A DNA stretch of 64,000 bases from Afipia sp. Lineage in GTDB: Bacteria > Pseudomonadota > Alphaproteobacteria > Rhizobiales > Xanthobacteraceae. Below, piece by piece: positions 27,889 to 37,550 of the stretch. The DNA lies in the NCBI GenBank assembly GCA_017308595.1, contig JAFKER010000006.1, forward strand, positions 62,001 to 126,000. The letters run 5' to 3'. The position numbers and the translations under genes are program-made. The first letter of the stretch is position 1; each line of letters starts with the position of its first letter. The notes below the pieces were generated by a model. It did not search any database. It saw only the letters and a program-made list of their open reading frames with translations, and was not told the origin of the DNA.

Positions 27889-29238
27889 TTAAGCCGCGGC
27901 CGAAGCCGTACCCAGGGCCGAGACGATCATGTCCACGGCTTCCTCGACGAGATCGCGGTTGTCGCCCTCGCCCATCACCCGGATCACCGGCTCCGTGCCG
28001 GAGGGGCGGATCAGCAAACGGCCGCTGCCGTTAAGGCGCTTCTCGGCATCGAGGATGGCGGATTTCACACCCGGATTGTCGAGTGGCTTGCCCGTCCGGT
28101 AACGCACATTCTTGAGGATCTGCGGCATCGGCTCGAAGCGGTGACACACTTCCGAAACCGGGCGGCCGAGGCGCTGCACCACGGCCAGCACCTGCAAGGC
28201 AGCGACGAAGCCATCGCCGGTGGTGGCAAAGTCGGACATGATGATGTGACCCGACGGCTCGCCGCCGAGATTGTAGCCGCCCTTCAACATCTGCTCGAGC
28301 ACATAGCGGTCGCCCACCGGCGTGCGCAGCAATTCAATGCCCTGCTCTTTGAGGAAACGCTCAAGACCGAGATTCGACATCACGGTGGCGACGATGCCCG
28401 GCTTGGCCAGGCGCCCATCGTCCTTCCAGCTCTGCGCGATGACGGCGAGCAGTTGATCGCCATCGACCACATGGCCGCGCTCGTCCACGATGATGACGCG
28501 ATCGGCGTCGCCATCGAGCGCGATACCGATGTCGGCGCGCATCTCGCGCACCTTGCGCGACAGCGCATCCGGCGAAGTCGATCCGCAATCCTTGTTGATG
28601 TTGAAACCATCCGGCTCGACGCCGATGGAAATCACGTCCGCGCCCAATTCCCACAGCGCTTCCGGCACGACTTTGTAAGCTGCGCCGTTGGCGCAATCGA
28701 CCACGACACGAAGGCCATCGAGGCTGAGATCGCGCGGCAGGGTGCGCTTGGCGAATTCGATGTAGCGGTCATGCACGCCGTCGATGCGGCGGGCGCGGCC
28801 GAGGCTTGCGCTCTGGGCGAGCCGCTTGTCGAGATTCTCGTCCATCAGCTGTTCGATCTGCGTTTCCACATCGTCGGACAGCTTGAAACCGGCAGGGCCG
28901 AACAGCTTGATGCCGTTGTCGTCGAACAGATTATGCGAGGCGGAAATCATCACGCCGAGATCGGCGCGCATCGACTTGGTCAGCATCGCGACCGCGGGCG
29001 TCGGCATCGGGCCGAGCAGCAGCACGTCCATGCCCACCGAGGTAAAGCCCGCCACCATGGCGTTCTCGATCATGTAACCGGACAGACGGGTGTCCTTGCC
29101 GATCACCACGCGATGACGATGGTCGCCGCGCTGAAACACCAGCCCGGCGGCCTGCCCGACCTTGAGCGCCAGTTCCGGCGTGATCAGACCATTGGCGCGG
29201 CCGCGAATGCCGTCGGTCCCGAAGTATTTGCGCACCAT
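27889..29238 (-). CDS. glmM: Phosphoglucosamine mutase GlmM
   Basis: GlmM converts glucosamine-6-phosphate to glucosamine-1-phosphate on the way to UDP-GlcNAc for peptidoglycan and lipid A. The 449-residue product has the normal length. [15 protein letters not shown] opens the protein; the phospho-serine loop [20 protein letters not shown] has the active serine near 101; the metal site is [18 protein letters not shown]; the C-terminal phosphate loop is [17 protein letters not shown]. The ATG at 29238 is used; the frame extends 40 residues without family support. No glmS or ftsH lies beside it. Confidence 0.97.
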   Translation of the reverse strand: MVRKYFGTDGIRGRANGLITPELALKVGQAAGLVFQRGDHRHRVVIGKDTRLSGYMIENAMVAGFTSVGMDVLLLGPMPTPAVAMLTKSMRADLGVMISASHNLFDDNGIKLFGPAGFKLSDDVETQIEQLMDENLDKRLAQSASLGRARRIDGVHDRYIEFAKRTLPRDLSLDGLRVVVDCANGAAYKVVPEALWELGADVISIGVEPDGFNINKDCGSTSPDALSRKVREMRADIGIALDGDADRVIIVDERGHVVDGDQLLAVIAQSWKDDGRLAKPGIVATVMSNLGLERFLKEQGIELLRTPVGDRYVLEQMLKGGYNLGGEPSGHIIMSDFATTGDGFVAALQVLAVVQRLGRPVSEVCHRFEPMPQILKNVRYRTGKPLDNPGVKSAILDAEKRLNGSGRLLIRPSGTEPVIRVMGEGDNRDLVEEAVDMIVSALGTASAAA

Positions 29239-29457
29239 GAAATCCCCTGTTTCGCCGAGTCTCTGGCCAAATGCCCGTAGGCACTGCATGGCTCTGGCGA
29301 ACGTCCCCATTGTAGCGGAAAGGTCGTTATAAAGCCTCTCCTGCCGGGATTCCTTCAAATAATATGATGAATCATTACCGCCGCCCGGAGCGGGCGACGG
29401 TTTATATCTATTTGATTTTCAAAGATATTTATATGTTCGCCGGCATCGGGCGGAGTA

Positions 29458-29649
<192 letters not shown>

Positions 29650-29712
29650 TCAGGGTCGCAGGATCAACGTCCGGGAACGGCCCATGTTCCGATCCGGATC
29701 GGGTCTCCGGCC

Positions 29713-29877
29713 TTAGTCCTCTGGATCAGGTTCGGGGTGCGGGTCAGGCTGGGTCAGCTTGACCGGATCGGAGGCCGGAAAAGTATCCTCAAGCGCCTCA
29801 TTCAGCTCGTCGTCCAGCTTTCGCTTTTCGGCCTCGGCCTTTTTGACGGCTTCCGGATCGGTCTTTTTGGCGGTCAT
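29713..29877 (-). CDS. Very small FPASDP-motif protein, paralogue of the gene at 29458
   Basis: The 54-residue protein shows VKKAEAEKRKLDDELNEALE, then DTFPASDPVKLTQPDPHPEP and an acidic end. It shares the helix plus FPxSDPVxxTQP motif with its neighbour but has the opposite tail charge (acidic against basic). A GGAGAG site precedes the ATG at 29877. The FPxSDP motif may be a short docking segment, but nothing here proves it. Confidence 0.75.
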   Translation of the reverse strand: MTAKKTDPEAVKKAEAEKRKLDDELNEALEDTFPASDPVKLTQPDPHPEPDPED

Positions 29878-29965
29878 CACACTCTCCATCGCACCCGGCT
29901 ATTTGCGCGCGCCTCAACCATGATAGATGATTGCGGGAACAAGAAGTTTCAATGAGGGCGCGTCC

Positions 29966-31123
29966 ATGAAGAACATTACCTGCATCGAGGACCTGCGGCT
30001 GATTCACAAGCGCCGCGTGCCGAAGCCTTTCTTCGATTATGTGGACGGCGGCTCCTACGCGGAAGAAACCCTCCGCGCCAACATCAACGACATGCAGAAG
30101 TTCAAGTTTCGCCAGCGTATCCTCGTGGACATCTCCAAGCGCGAACTCAGCACCACCATTCTCGGCGAGAAGGCCGCAATGCCGCTGATCCTCGCGCCGA
30201 TCGGCTCGGGCGGATTGCAGTATATGGACGGCGAGATCTACGCCTGCCGCGCCGCGCAGAAGGTCGGCATTCCCTACACGCTCTCCACCATGTCGATCTG
30301 CTCGATCGAGGACGTTGCCGCGAATGTCGACAAGCCGTTCTGGTTTCAGCTCTATATGATGAAGGACCGCGGCTTCGCGAAGGCGCTGATCGAGCGCGCC
30401 ATTGCCGCAAAATGCAGTGCGCTCGTGCTCACGGTCGACCTCCAGGTGCTCGGCCAGCGCCACGCCGACGTCAAGAACGGCCTGACCGTGCCGCCGAAAC
30501 TCGCAACACTGAAAAACCTGATCGACTTCGCCACCAAGCCGTCCTGGGTCATGGGGATGCTCAAGGGCAAGAGCCGGAATTTCGGCAACATTACCGGCCA
30601 TGTGAAAGGCACAGAAGACCTTGGCTCGACATCGGAATGGATCGCCTCGCAGTTCGACCAGTCGCTGAACTGGAAGGACGTCGAGTGGATTCGCTCGATC
30701 TGGCCCGGCAAGCTCATCATCAAGGGTATCCTCGATATCGTCGACGCACGCGAAGCGGTGAAGGCCGGCGCGCAAGCCATCGTGGTCTCGAACCATGGCG
30801 GGCGTCAGCTTGACGGCGCGCCATCATCCATCTCGGTATTGCCGGAAATCGTGCAGGATGTCGGCGCGCAGACAGAGATCATGTTCGACGGCGGCATCCG
30901 CACCGGCCAGGACGTGATGCGTGCACTCGCGCTCGGGGCCAAGTCTTGCATGATCGGCCGCGCCTATATCTACGGCCTCGGCGCGGGCGGACAGGCTGGA
31001 GTTGAGCTGGCGCTCGACCTGATCGGCAAGGAACTCAGCACCACCATGGGCCTCACCGGCATCAACCACATCAGCGAGATCGATCGCCGTGTGCTGACGG
31101 ACCATTTGCAGACCAATGCGTGA
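29966..31123 (+). CDS. FMN-dependent alpha-hydroxy-acid oxidase/dehydrogenase (LldD-like)
   Basis: The 385-residue protein oxidises a 2-hydroxy acid such as L-lactate to the 2-oxo acid with FMN. PKPFFDYVDGGSYAEET opens the TIM barrel, PIGSGGLQYMDGE binds the flavin phosphate side, LVLTVDLQVLGQRHADVKNG is the substrate loop, the FMN lysine lies near 253 in LIIKGILDIV, and the catalytic histidine is near 277 in VVSNHGGRQLDG. The ATG at 29966 is favoured by homology. It stands alone, so L-lactate is only the commonest guess. Confidence 0.9.
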   Translation: MKNITCIEDLRLIHKRRVPKPFFDYVDGGSYAEETLRANINDMQKFKFRQRILVDISKRELSTTILGEKAAMPLILAPIGSGGLQYMDGEIYACRAAQKVGIPYTLSTMSICSIEDVAANVDKPFWFQLYMMKDRGFAKALIERAIAAKCSALVLTVDLQVLGQRHADVKNGLTVPPKLATLKNLIDFATKPSWVMGMLKGKSRNFGNITGHVKGTEDLGSTSEWIASQFDQSLNWKDVEWIRSIWPGKLIIKGILDIVDAREAVKAGAQAIVVSNHGGRQLDGAPSSISVLPEIVQDVGAQTEIMFDGGIRTGQDVMRALALGAKSCMIGRAYIYGLGAGGQAGVELALDLIGKELSTTMGLTGINHISEIDRRVLTDHLQTNA

Positions 31124-31177
31124 GCGGTTCGCGCAGGCGCTGCGCAGCACCGGCCGCACGGCTTGAGCGAACCTCGG

Positions 31178-31993
31178 TCACATCCGTTCGCGCAGCCAAT
31201 GCGCGATGGCGTTCACCACCGACTGTTCGATACCGTCATAACCGTGCGGAGACAGCGATCCGCACGCCTCGTCCGACTCCTGCCGGCCGCCGCTTACGTT
31301 CAGGATCTTCACCAACGGCGAGTGAACGAGCGCGGCTGCGATCTTCGGCGCATCGAGCGGCGATGCGACCCTGCACCGATCGTCGCTGTTCGCAACCACG
31401 AGCACCGGCACGTTGACGCGGTCCGGCTGCGCGTCGAACACCGTCTCGTGGCTGCCGCCGAGGCGCGACACGGATTCGGTCAGCACCAGTCCCGCGATCT
31501 GCCCGTCGCGCAAATGCGCGGCGCCGTTCATCGCAGCGATCGAGCCCTGGCTGGTCCCGAGCAGAAACACCGGCCCGTCCACCTGCCGATGCGCGAACGC
31601 CACCAGCTTCGCAACCAGATCGGCATAGCTTTCCGAGCTGCGCCGGCCGCGAAGATTGTCCCCGTCGACCGCATCGGGGATCAGCACAGCGAAACCCAGC
31701 GCCGTCCACAGATCGCGGGTGCGCACCACGAAATTGTGCCCGTGACGGATGCGCCCGTCCTTTTCGAGGCCGATATCGCCCGATCCGCCCGGGAGCATGA
31801 CGATCGCTGCGCGCGGCTGCGACGGGCCGGCAAACAGCAACCGCTGAGAGCCGCCGCCAATGTCGAGGTCGATTACGCGATCAGCCGCCGCGGCCGGCTC
31901 TAATCTCAAGCCGGTCAGGATGAGCGACAGAACAGCGACGGCGCGCAGCCCCGTCCTGATCAAGCGGGCATTCACAATCCGCCTCCGCTTCAT
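31178..31993 (-). CDS. Exported alpha/beta hydrolase
   Basis: The 271-residue product has a basic start and a signal peptide (AVAVLSLILTGLRLEPAAAA). The hydrolase fold shows VMLPGGSGDIG (oxyanion loop), the nucleophile elbow FLLGTSQGSIAAM near 150, VVANSDDRCRVASP with the acid residue, and a histidine in LSPHGYDGIE. It probably acts on an ester or peptide in the periplasm; the family is broad, so the substrate is open. The small gene at 32048 lies upstream on the same strand. Confidence 0.82.
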   Translation of the reverse strand: MKRRRIVNARLIRTGLRAVAVLSLILTGLRLEPAAAADRVIDLDIGGGSQRLLFAGPSQPRAAIVMLPGGSGDIGLEKDGRIRHGHNFVVRTRDLWTALGFAVLIPDAVDGDNLRGRRSSESYADLVAKLVAFAHRQVDGPVFLLGTSQGSIAAMNGAAHLRDGQIAGLVLTESVSRLGGSHETVFDAQPDRVNVPVLVVANSDDRCRVASPLDAPKIAAALVHSPLVKILNVSGGRQESDEACGSLSPHGYDGIEQSVVNAIAHWLRERM

Positions 31994-32047
31994 GGCCGAT
32001 ATCAGGGCAATCTGGCGACGACCCACGACAGTCGCAAGGCATCCGGA

Positions 32048-32350
32048 TCAGTTGCAGGTCCACGACGTGGCCTGATCGCTGCCCATGAGGGCGGTGCAGG
32101 CCTTTTGCTGCATCTGATCCGATCCCGGTGCCTTGAATTTCACATAGCCCCCAAGATCGCGAGGCGTCCGGCGAAGCATGCTGACCTCGGTCACTGTCAT
32201 GCCTTTGGCGGTGAAATCGTCGGTGATCTTTTTCTTGATGTCGTCGATCTCAGCAGGATTGAAACCCTGCGTGCCGCGATAGCTCGTATAGGCGCTGACC
32301 GCCACCAGGACGAGTGCGACAACAACGATGATTTTTCCGGTTCTGTTCAA
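32048..32350 (-). CDS. Hypothetical small membrane-anchored protein
   Basis: The 100-residue protein has a transmembrane or signal-anchor helix at about 6-24 (KIIVVVALVLVAVSAYTSYR) and a soluble domain of about 70 residues with FTAKGMTVTEVSMLRRTPRD and two cysteines (QQKACTALMG and SWTCN) that could form a disulfide in the periplasm. It may be transcribed with the hydrolase gene downstream. I do not recognise the family. Confidence 0.7.
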   Translation of the reverse strand: MNRTGKIIVVVALVLVAVSAYTSYRGTQGFNPAEIDDIKKKITDDFTAKGMTVTEVSMLRRTPRDLGGYVKFKAPGSDQMQQKACTALMGSDQATSWTCN

Positions 32351-32380
32351 GGTCGAATTCCTGCCTGAAGTCTAAAGTTA

Positions 32381-32509
32381 TGGTCGTCCCGGCGAAGGCC
32401 GGGACCCATACTCTCTGAACAACTATTTTGCCAAGAAGCTGTAACTCATCATTCTGGATTCAATGTGAGTGCTTAGGGGTTATGGGTCCCGGCCTTCGCC
32501 GGGACGACA
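32381..32509. repeat. Inverted pair of TGGTCGTCCCGGCGAAGGC repeats
   Basis: TCGTCCCGGCGAAGGCCGGGACCCA at the left is mirrored by TGGGTCCCGGCCTTCGCCGGGACGA at the right, about 75 bases apart. Each copy is itself a hairpin. The pair lies between aroE (3' side) and the small membrane protein gene, and belongs with the GTCCCCGCGAAAGCGGGGAC pair at 50118-50244. Confidence 0.85.
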
Positions 32510-32530
32510 TCTATGTTTGTTGCGACCAAG

Positions 32531-33364
32531 CTACTTGGTCAAATCAGCTTCGACCAGCGCGCGCAGTTCCGGCGTAACAGCCGGGCGGTTACCAAACCAG
32601 AGTTCAAATCCGCGCACCGCCTGGTGCAGCAGCATGCCGAGACCGTCCGCCGTCTTGAGGCCCCGCGCTTTGGCGGCGGTCAGCAGCGGTGTTTCCAGCG
32701 GCACATAGACAAGGTCAGCGACCGTTGCGCTGGAGGACAGCGCGGCAATATCGACATCGAGCGGCGGCTGGCCTTTCATGCCGAGCGATGTAGTGTTCAC
32801 CAGCATGCCCGCGCGCGGCAAGACCTCGCCGATGTTGTCCCAAGCCAGCGGCCTCACCCGCTCGCCGAACTGATCGGCCAGCAACTGCGTGCGCGAGGCC
32901 GTTCGGTTGGCGAGATGCACGCGTGCGATACCGCGCTCGATCAATCCGAAAATCACCGCACGCGCGGAGCCGCCCGCGCCGAGCACCAGCACATCGTCGG
33001 CGCCATCCCATCCCGGCGCGCTGGCATCGAGGTTGCCGATAAAGCCTTCCACATCGGTGTTGGTCGAACGCAGTTCGCCGTCATTGTCGAAGTAAAGCGT
33101 ATTGGCAGCGCCGACCGCAGTTGCACGGGCATCTGCCAGCGTCAGCGCGCGCGCCTGCTCCTTGTGCGGGATGGTGACATTCGCACCCCTGTAGCCGCGC
33201 GATTCCAGATTTGCGATGAACTTGGCAAAGGCCTCCGGCGCGACGGCCTCAATGCGGTAATCACCGTCGATCCCGAACGACTTCAGCCAGTATTTATGAA
33301 TCAGCGGCGAACGCGAATGCGCCGCGGGCCAGCCGATCAGACATGCGGCGGGAGTAATGCTCAT
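32531..33364 (-). CDS. aroE: Shikimate dehydrogenase AroE
   Basis: AroE reduces 3-dehydroshikimate to shikimate with NADPH in aromatic amino-acid synthesis. The 277-residue product has the usual size. CLIGWPAAHSRSPLIHKYWL is the shikimate-binding start, ANVTIPHKEQ carries the catalytic lysine near 68, VLGAGGSARAVIFGL is the dinucleotide loop and HLANRTASRTQLL follows. The SulP gene lies 24 bases upstream on the same strand and could be co-transcribed, an unusual partner. Confidence 0.96.
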   Translation of the reverse strand: MSITPAACLIGWPAAHSRSPLIHKYWLKSFGIDGDYRIEAVAPEAFAKFIANLESRGYRGANVTIPHKEQARALTLADARATAVGAANTLYFDNDGELRSTNTDVEGFIGNLDASAPGWDGADDVLVLGAGGSARAVIFGLIERGIARVHLANRTASRTQLLADQFGERVRPLAWDNIGEVLPRAGMLVNTTSLGMKGQPPLDVDIAALSSSATVADLVYVPLETPLLTAAKARGLKTADGLGMLLHQAVRGFELWFGNRPAVTPELRALVEADLTK

Positions 33365-33387
33365 TTAGACTGCTTCCAGACGTCTTG

Positions 33388-34698
33388 TTATTCCGTGCGG
33401 GCGCGGCGGTCCTGCCGTCCGCGCCAGAGGAATATCAAAGCGCCCAGCAAAGCGCCAACGGCAATGCCTTCGGCGAGGCCGATAAAAATGGTGAGCAGGA
33501 ATGTCGCCAGCAGCATTGCGGCGGTGTCACCCGCTCGAAGCAACCTCACAAACTCGTGCTTCTCCGCCATGTTCCACGCCACCACCGCAAGCACGCCCGC
33601 AAGCGCCGCCAGCGGGATATAACTCGCCAGCGGTGCGGCCAGCAGCATGAAGCCGAGCAGGAACGCCGAATGCAGCATGCCGGCCATGGGGCTGCGCGCG
33701 CCGGCACGGACATTGGTGGCGGTGCGCGCGATGGTGCCGGTGACACAGATGCCGCCGAACAGGGCCGATCCGATATTGGCAAAACCCTGCGCGACAAGTT
33801 CGCCATTGGAGCGATGACGCCGCCCGGTCATGCCGTCGGCGACGACGGCCGACAGCAGCGACTCGATGGCGCCCAGCACCGCGAACATGATGGCATCGGG
33901 CAGCACTGCCTCGACCTTCGCCAGCGTGATTGCCGGAAACGACGGCATCGGAAACGATTGCGGAATGCCGCCGAACCGCGTGCCGATGGTTTCGATCGGA
34001 AACGACCACCATGCAGCGGCGACGCTGGTGAGCGCCACGGCGATCAGCATGCCGGGCCAGGTGGGACGCAGCTTTCGCAAGCCCACGATGATGCCAATCG
34101 TGACAAGCGAGATCGCAACCGCTGCTGTATTCGTCGTGCCGATGGCGTGCCCGAGCGCCGCCAGCTTCGGAATGAGTTCGCCCGGCTCCTTTCCGACGAG
34201 CGTGATGCCGAGCAGATCGTGGATCTGGCTGGCAAAGATAATCACCGCGATGCCTGCGGTGAATCCCACCGTCACCGGATGAGGAATGTATCGGATGTAG
34301 GAACCGATCCGGAGCACGCCCGCGACGACGAGGAACAGTCCTGCCATCATGGTGGCAAGCAGCACGCCTTCAATACCATGGCGGGCCGTCGAAGCGGCGA
34401 CCAGCACGATGAACGCTCCCGCAGGCCCGCCGATCTGAAAACGGCTGCCGCCGAGCAGCGAGACAAGAAAGCCGCCGAAGATCGCGGCGTAAAGTCCGCG
34501 ATCCGGTGTGGTGCCGGATGCGATCGCGATCGCCATCGACAATGGCAGCGCGACGATGGCAACGGTGAGACCCGCAACGACATCCGCACGGAAGGCGTCA
34601 ACGCTGTAGCCCTCACGCAGCACCGAAATGGATTTCGGCACAAACATTTCGGCGGACGCCGGTAGTGGCTCGTTCAGCTGCGTGTTCTTTGCATCCAT
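33388..34698 (-). CDS. SulP-family anion transporter without STAS domain
   Basis: The 436-residue membrane protein has the SulP core: DVVAGLTVAIVALPLSMAIA in the first helices, GGSRFQIGGPAGAFIVLVAA, FTAGIAVIIFASQIHDLLG and GAIESLLSAVVADGMTG with the conserved glutamate. It stops after the last helices (FLWRGRQDRRARTE), so the C-terminal cytoplasmic STAS domain found in most SulP proteins is absent. Substrates in the family are sulfate, bicarbonate or dicarboxylates; this one is undetermined. The ATG at 34698 (MDAKN) is preferred over an upstream in-frame codon. Confidence 0.9.
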   Translation of the reverse strand: MDAKNTQLNEPLPASAEMFVPKSISVLREGYSVDAFRADVVAGLTVAIVALPLSMAIAIASGTTPDRGLYAAIFGGFLVSLLGGSRFQIGGPAGAFIVLVAASTARHGIEGVLLATMMAGLFLVVAGVLRIGSYIRYIPHPVTVGFTAGIAVIIFASQIHDLLGITLVGKEPGELIPKLAALGHAIGTTNTAAVAISLVTIGIIVGLRKLRPTWPGMLIAVALTSVAAAWWSFPIETIGTRFGGIPQSFPMPSFPAITLAKVEAVLPDAIMFAVLGAIESLLSAVVADGMTGRRHRSNGELVAQGFANIGSALFGGICVTGTIARTATNVRAGARSPMAGMLHSAFLLGFMLLAAPLASYIPLAALAGVLAVVAWNMAEKHEFVRLLRAGDTAAMLLATFLLTIFIGLAEGIAVGALLGALIFLWRGRQDRRARTE

Positions 34699-34740
34699 TG
34701 GTCTGCGTCCGCGTTTCAAGCCGGCGTAATGCCAGCGCGC

Positions 34741-34998
34741 TCAACCTTGCGGCGGCTCCCTGTACCGCACGCCCCGGCCACCGCTCTCGCTGCGTGCGTT
34801 ATCACCGATCAGTTCGATGCCCGCCCGGTTCAGCGCGTCGACAACCTTGGTCAGAGAGTCGACAACACCGCGAACGACACCGTCGCTGGCCTCCATCCGC
34901 TGAATGGTCGGAAGCGAAACACCGGACAATTCCGCGAGGGTTTTTTGGTCGATGCCCAAAAGGGCCCGCGCGGCGCGCATCTGCGATGACGTGATCAC
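34741..34998 (-). CDS. Small XRE-family DNA-binding protein
   Basis: The 85-residue protein is a helix-turn-helix regulator: ITSSQMRAARALLGIDQKTL, AELSGVSLPTIQRMEASDG, then VVDALNRAGIELIGDNAR, a pattern widespread among small alphaproteobacterial regulators. GTG at 34998 with GGAA upstream is preferred; an internal ATG at 34980 is possible. Upstream, CATATAGTAGTATG (35016-35029) is an imperfect palindrome that may be its own binding site. No toxin partner is adjacent, so it is probably a stand-alone regulator. Confidence 0.78.
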   Translation of the reverse strand: MITSSQMRAARALLGIDQKTLAELSGVSLPTIQRMEASDGVVRGVVDSLTKVVDALNRAGIELIGDNARSESGGRGVRYREPPQG

Positions 34999-35030
34999 GA
35001 TCAGGATTCCACTTTCATATAGTAGTATGC

Positions 35031-35079
35031 AACTAAAAAACGGCTTTAGTGATGCATTATACATCAATAAAGCCGTTTT
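35031..35079 (-). terminator. Rho-independent terminator of the EF-G-like gene
   Basis: AAAACGGCTTTA (35037-35048) pairs perfectly with TAAAGCCGTTTT (35068-35079); the loop contains a further small palindrome TGATG-CATTATA-CATCA. On the minus strand the stem runs into six T residues before TTAGTTGC. It ends the 35170-37236 gene and precedes the XRE gene. Confidence 0.85.
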
Positions 35080-35169
35080 GCACGCGAATTTGACTGGCCC
35101 GTCGCCCTGACGATCGAGCTTTACGATCCCCGCCGGTGGCGGCACGCACCTCAACTCAAACGACGCAGC

Positions 35170-37236
35170 CTAAGCCGCCGCGCTGTGGGCCGCGATAATC
35201 TGGTCCGCCGCCCGCCCGATGACCTCCGCCATGTGATCGAACTGCCGGGTGAAACCGCCCGACCCTGCGGTCGCCGATCGCACCTCGACGATAAGGTCGC
35301 CGATCTCTGCTTCGGGCATCATCGCCCGCACCACATCCCAGCCGCTCCAGCCTTCACGGGTGTCGAAGCCGAGAATCTGGCCGCGCCGTCCGGAGAGGAT
35401 CGAATTGATCTTCGCCGTCGCATCGGTGGGACAGACGATTTCGACCACATGGATCGGCTCCAGCAGCACCGGCGCGCATTGCGGCAATGCTTCGGTGACA
35501 CCGATCCGCGCCGCCGTGCGGAACGCCTGATCGGACGAGTCGACGCTGTGATAGGAGCCGTCGGTCAGCGTCACCTCGATGTCGATCACCGGAAAGCCGA
35601 GCGGCCCGCGCGACATGCCATCGCCAACCCCCTCCTCCACCGCGCCGATGTAGTTTTTCGGCACCGCGCCGCCGACGATCTTTTCACGGAACACGACACC
35701 ACTGCCGCGCGGCAACGGTTTCACATCCAGGACCACGTCGCCGAACTGGCCGTGGCCGCCGGACTGTTTCTTGTGACGTCCGCGCTGGGTCACGGTCTTG
35801 CGGATGGTTTCCTGATAACCGACCGGCGGCGCGTGCTGTTTCACGCTGACGCCGAAACGGTCCTTCAGGCGCTCGACCGCGACGCGCAGATGCATTTCCC
35901 CCTGCCCCCACAGCACCATTTCATGGGTCAGCGGATTGTGGACGACACTGAGCGAGGGATCTTCCTCCACAAGACGCGTCAGCGCCTGACCGAGTTTGAC
36001 GTCATCCTTGCGGTCCGTGGCCGCAAGCGCCGTCGCAAGAACGGGAGGCGTCGCCGCCAAATCCGAGATCGATGCAGGTATCGTCTTGCCGGTGGTCAGC
36101 GTATCTCCGGTCCGGGCCGCATCGAGCTTGCCGAGCGACACCGTATCGCCTGCCGCCGCTGACGAACGCTTGGCATCCGAGCCGCCGTTCGGCGTCAGGA
36201 TGCCGGAGACGCGTCCATTCCCTCCGCCCGATGACTGGATGGTGTCGCCGTCGGCGATATGGCCGCGCAGGACGCGCGCGAGCGAAAGCTTGCCGCCATG
36301 CTGAAGATGCGTGGTCTTCATCACATAGGCGAGCGCGGTCTTCTCATCGGAGACGCCGATCCGCGCGGCCGTGGCAGCGACCCCGGGCGCTTCATGGCGC
36401 AGCGCCTTCATCAGGCGCAGTACACCGTTCTCGCGCGTTGCGCAGCCGAGCAGCACCGGACAAATCTGTCCCTGGCGCAATTCACTGGCGAGATCGTCGA
36501 AGACCTCGTCGCGCGGTGGCGGAATGTCCTCAAGGAGCTGTTCAAGCAGGCGATCGTCATGATCGGCGAGTTTTTCCAGCATGGTGAGCCGGGCTTCTTT
36601 CTCGCGGTCGAGATCGCCCGCGTCGAGATCGATCACTTCGGACGGCAGGTGTTCGCGATAGACAAAGGCGCGTTCCAGCGCGAGATCGACAAAGCCCGCG
36701 ATCAAATCGCCTTTCCAGATCGGAATCTGGCGCAGCACCAGCGGCGTGCGGGAAGACGGCTGCAGCGTCGCCAGCGTCTCGCGAATGCGCTTGTTGGCCT
36801 TGTCGATCTTGTTGAGGAACAGAAAACGCGGAATGCCCATGTCTTCAAGTTCGCGCATGATGATCTGCAATTGCGGCAGCTTGCGCTCGTCGGCTTCGCA
36901 GACCACGACGGCGGCATCCACCGCTGGCAGCGCGGCGCGCATGTCGTGCGCGAATTCGACTGAGCCGGGACAATCGATGAAAGTGTAACTGTCACCCATG
37001 AAGGTGGTGGCCGCGGCGGTCAGGCCGACGCTCATGCGATGGCTGCGCGCCTCCGGCGACGAATCCCCGACGGTGGTGCCTGCCTCGACGGTACCTGCTT
37101 TGGGAATGGCCCCGGTCCGGGCCAGGATCGCTTCAAGGAGTGTGGTCTTGCCACTCTGGAATGGTCCCACCAGTGCGATACACCGGGGACCGCGAGGACT
37201 TCTCAGGTTGTCTTGCCGTACAGCGTCTTGTCCCAT
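35170..37236 (-). CDS. EF-G-like GTPase paralogue (elongation factor G2 / FusA2-type)
   Basis: The 688-residue protein follows the EF-G domain order. P-loop ALVGPFQSGKTTL is at 22-33, FIDCPGSVEF (G3) near 87, and FLNKID (G4) near 140. EF-G domains III-V include QGEMHLRVAVERLKDRFGV, GHGQFGDVVLDVKPLPRGSG and the terminal beta-alpha domain. The switch I region, RGITI in true EF-G with an essential threonine, reads HRMSVGLTAAATTF here, so that threonine is lost. Such paralogues (for example mycobacterial FusA2) are poor or inactive GTPases and do not replace EF-G. The canonical fusA neighbours (rpsL, rpsG, tuf) are absent. GGAGA precedes the ATG at 37236. Confidence 0.88.
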   Translation of the reverse strand: MGQDAVRQDNLRSPRGPRCIALVGPFQSGKTTLLEAILARTGAIPKAGTVEAGTTVGDSSPEARSHRMSVGLTAAATTFMGDSYTFIDCPGSVEFAHDMRAALPAVDAAVVVCEADERKLPQLQIIMRELEDMGIPRFLFLNKIDKANKRIRETLATLQPSSRTPLVLRQIPIWKGDLIAGFVDLALERAFVYREHLPSEVIDLDAGDLDREKEARLTMLEKLADHDDRLLEQLLEDIPPPRDEVFDDLASELRQGQICPVLLGCATRENGVLRLMKALRHEAPGVAATAARIGVSDEKTALAYVMKTTHLQHGGKLSLARVLRGHIADGDTIQSSGGGNGRVSGILTPNGGSDAKRSSAAAGDTVSLGKLDAARTGDTLTTGKTIPASISDLAATPPVLATALAATDRKDDVKLGQALTRLVEEDPSLSVVHNPLTHEMVLWGQGEMHLRVAVERLKDRFGVSVKQHAPPVGYQETIRKTVTQRGRHKKQSGGHGQFGDVVLDVKPLPRGSGVVFREKIVGGAVPKNYIGAVEEGVGDGMSRGPLGFPVIDIEVTLTDGSYHSVDSSDQAFRTAARIGVTEALPQCAPVLLEPIHVVEIVCPTDATAKINSILSGRRGQILGFDTREGWSGWDVVRAMMPEAEIGDLIVEVRSATAGSGGFTRQFDHMAEVIGRAADQIIAAHSAAA

Positions 37237-37451
37237 TGCCGTCTCCTGTCTGGAGCACGGCCCGCATCAAGCAGTTCCGGCGAAGTGCATCCGGTCGCCG
37301 CCGGAACGCTCTGACTTCAATGTTGCGCGCATTCCGCTCGCGCCAATCCCACTTCTGCGGAATGCGCTCATGCGGGTCGGCATGATGATCGTCTCAAGGC
37401 GGAGTATGGTTGGCAAGCGTGAAACATGCCGCTGCGCAGCAATGTGAAGCC

Positions 37452-37533
37452 GTCATTGCGAGCGAAGCAAAGCAATCCACTCTTTAAATCTCAAAGAATG
37501 GATTGCTTCGTCGCAAACATCCCTCGCAATGAC
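37452..37533. repeat. Inverted GTCATTGCGAGCGAAGC repeat pair in the 37237-37550 gap
   Basis: GTCATTGCGAGCGAAGC with GCAATCCA at the left is mirrored by TGGATTGC and CTCGCAATGAC at the right. It fills much of the 314-base gap between the EF-G-like gene and the first DUF992 gene; I see no coding sequence in the rest of the gap. This is a common repeat type in the group. Confidence 0.8.
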
Positions 37534-37550
37534 GAGGGAACTGAAAACGC

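Noticed and set aside
35037..35079. Long palindrome before the XRE gene considered as its operator
   Set aside because: The T run on the minus strand and its place after the EF-G-like gene fit a terminator better; an operator role is not needed to explain it.
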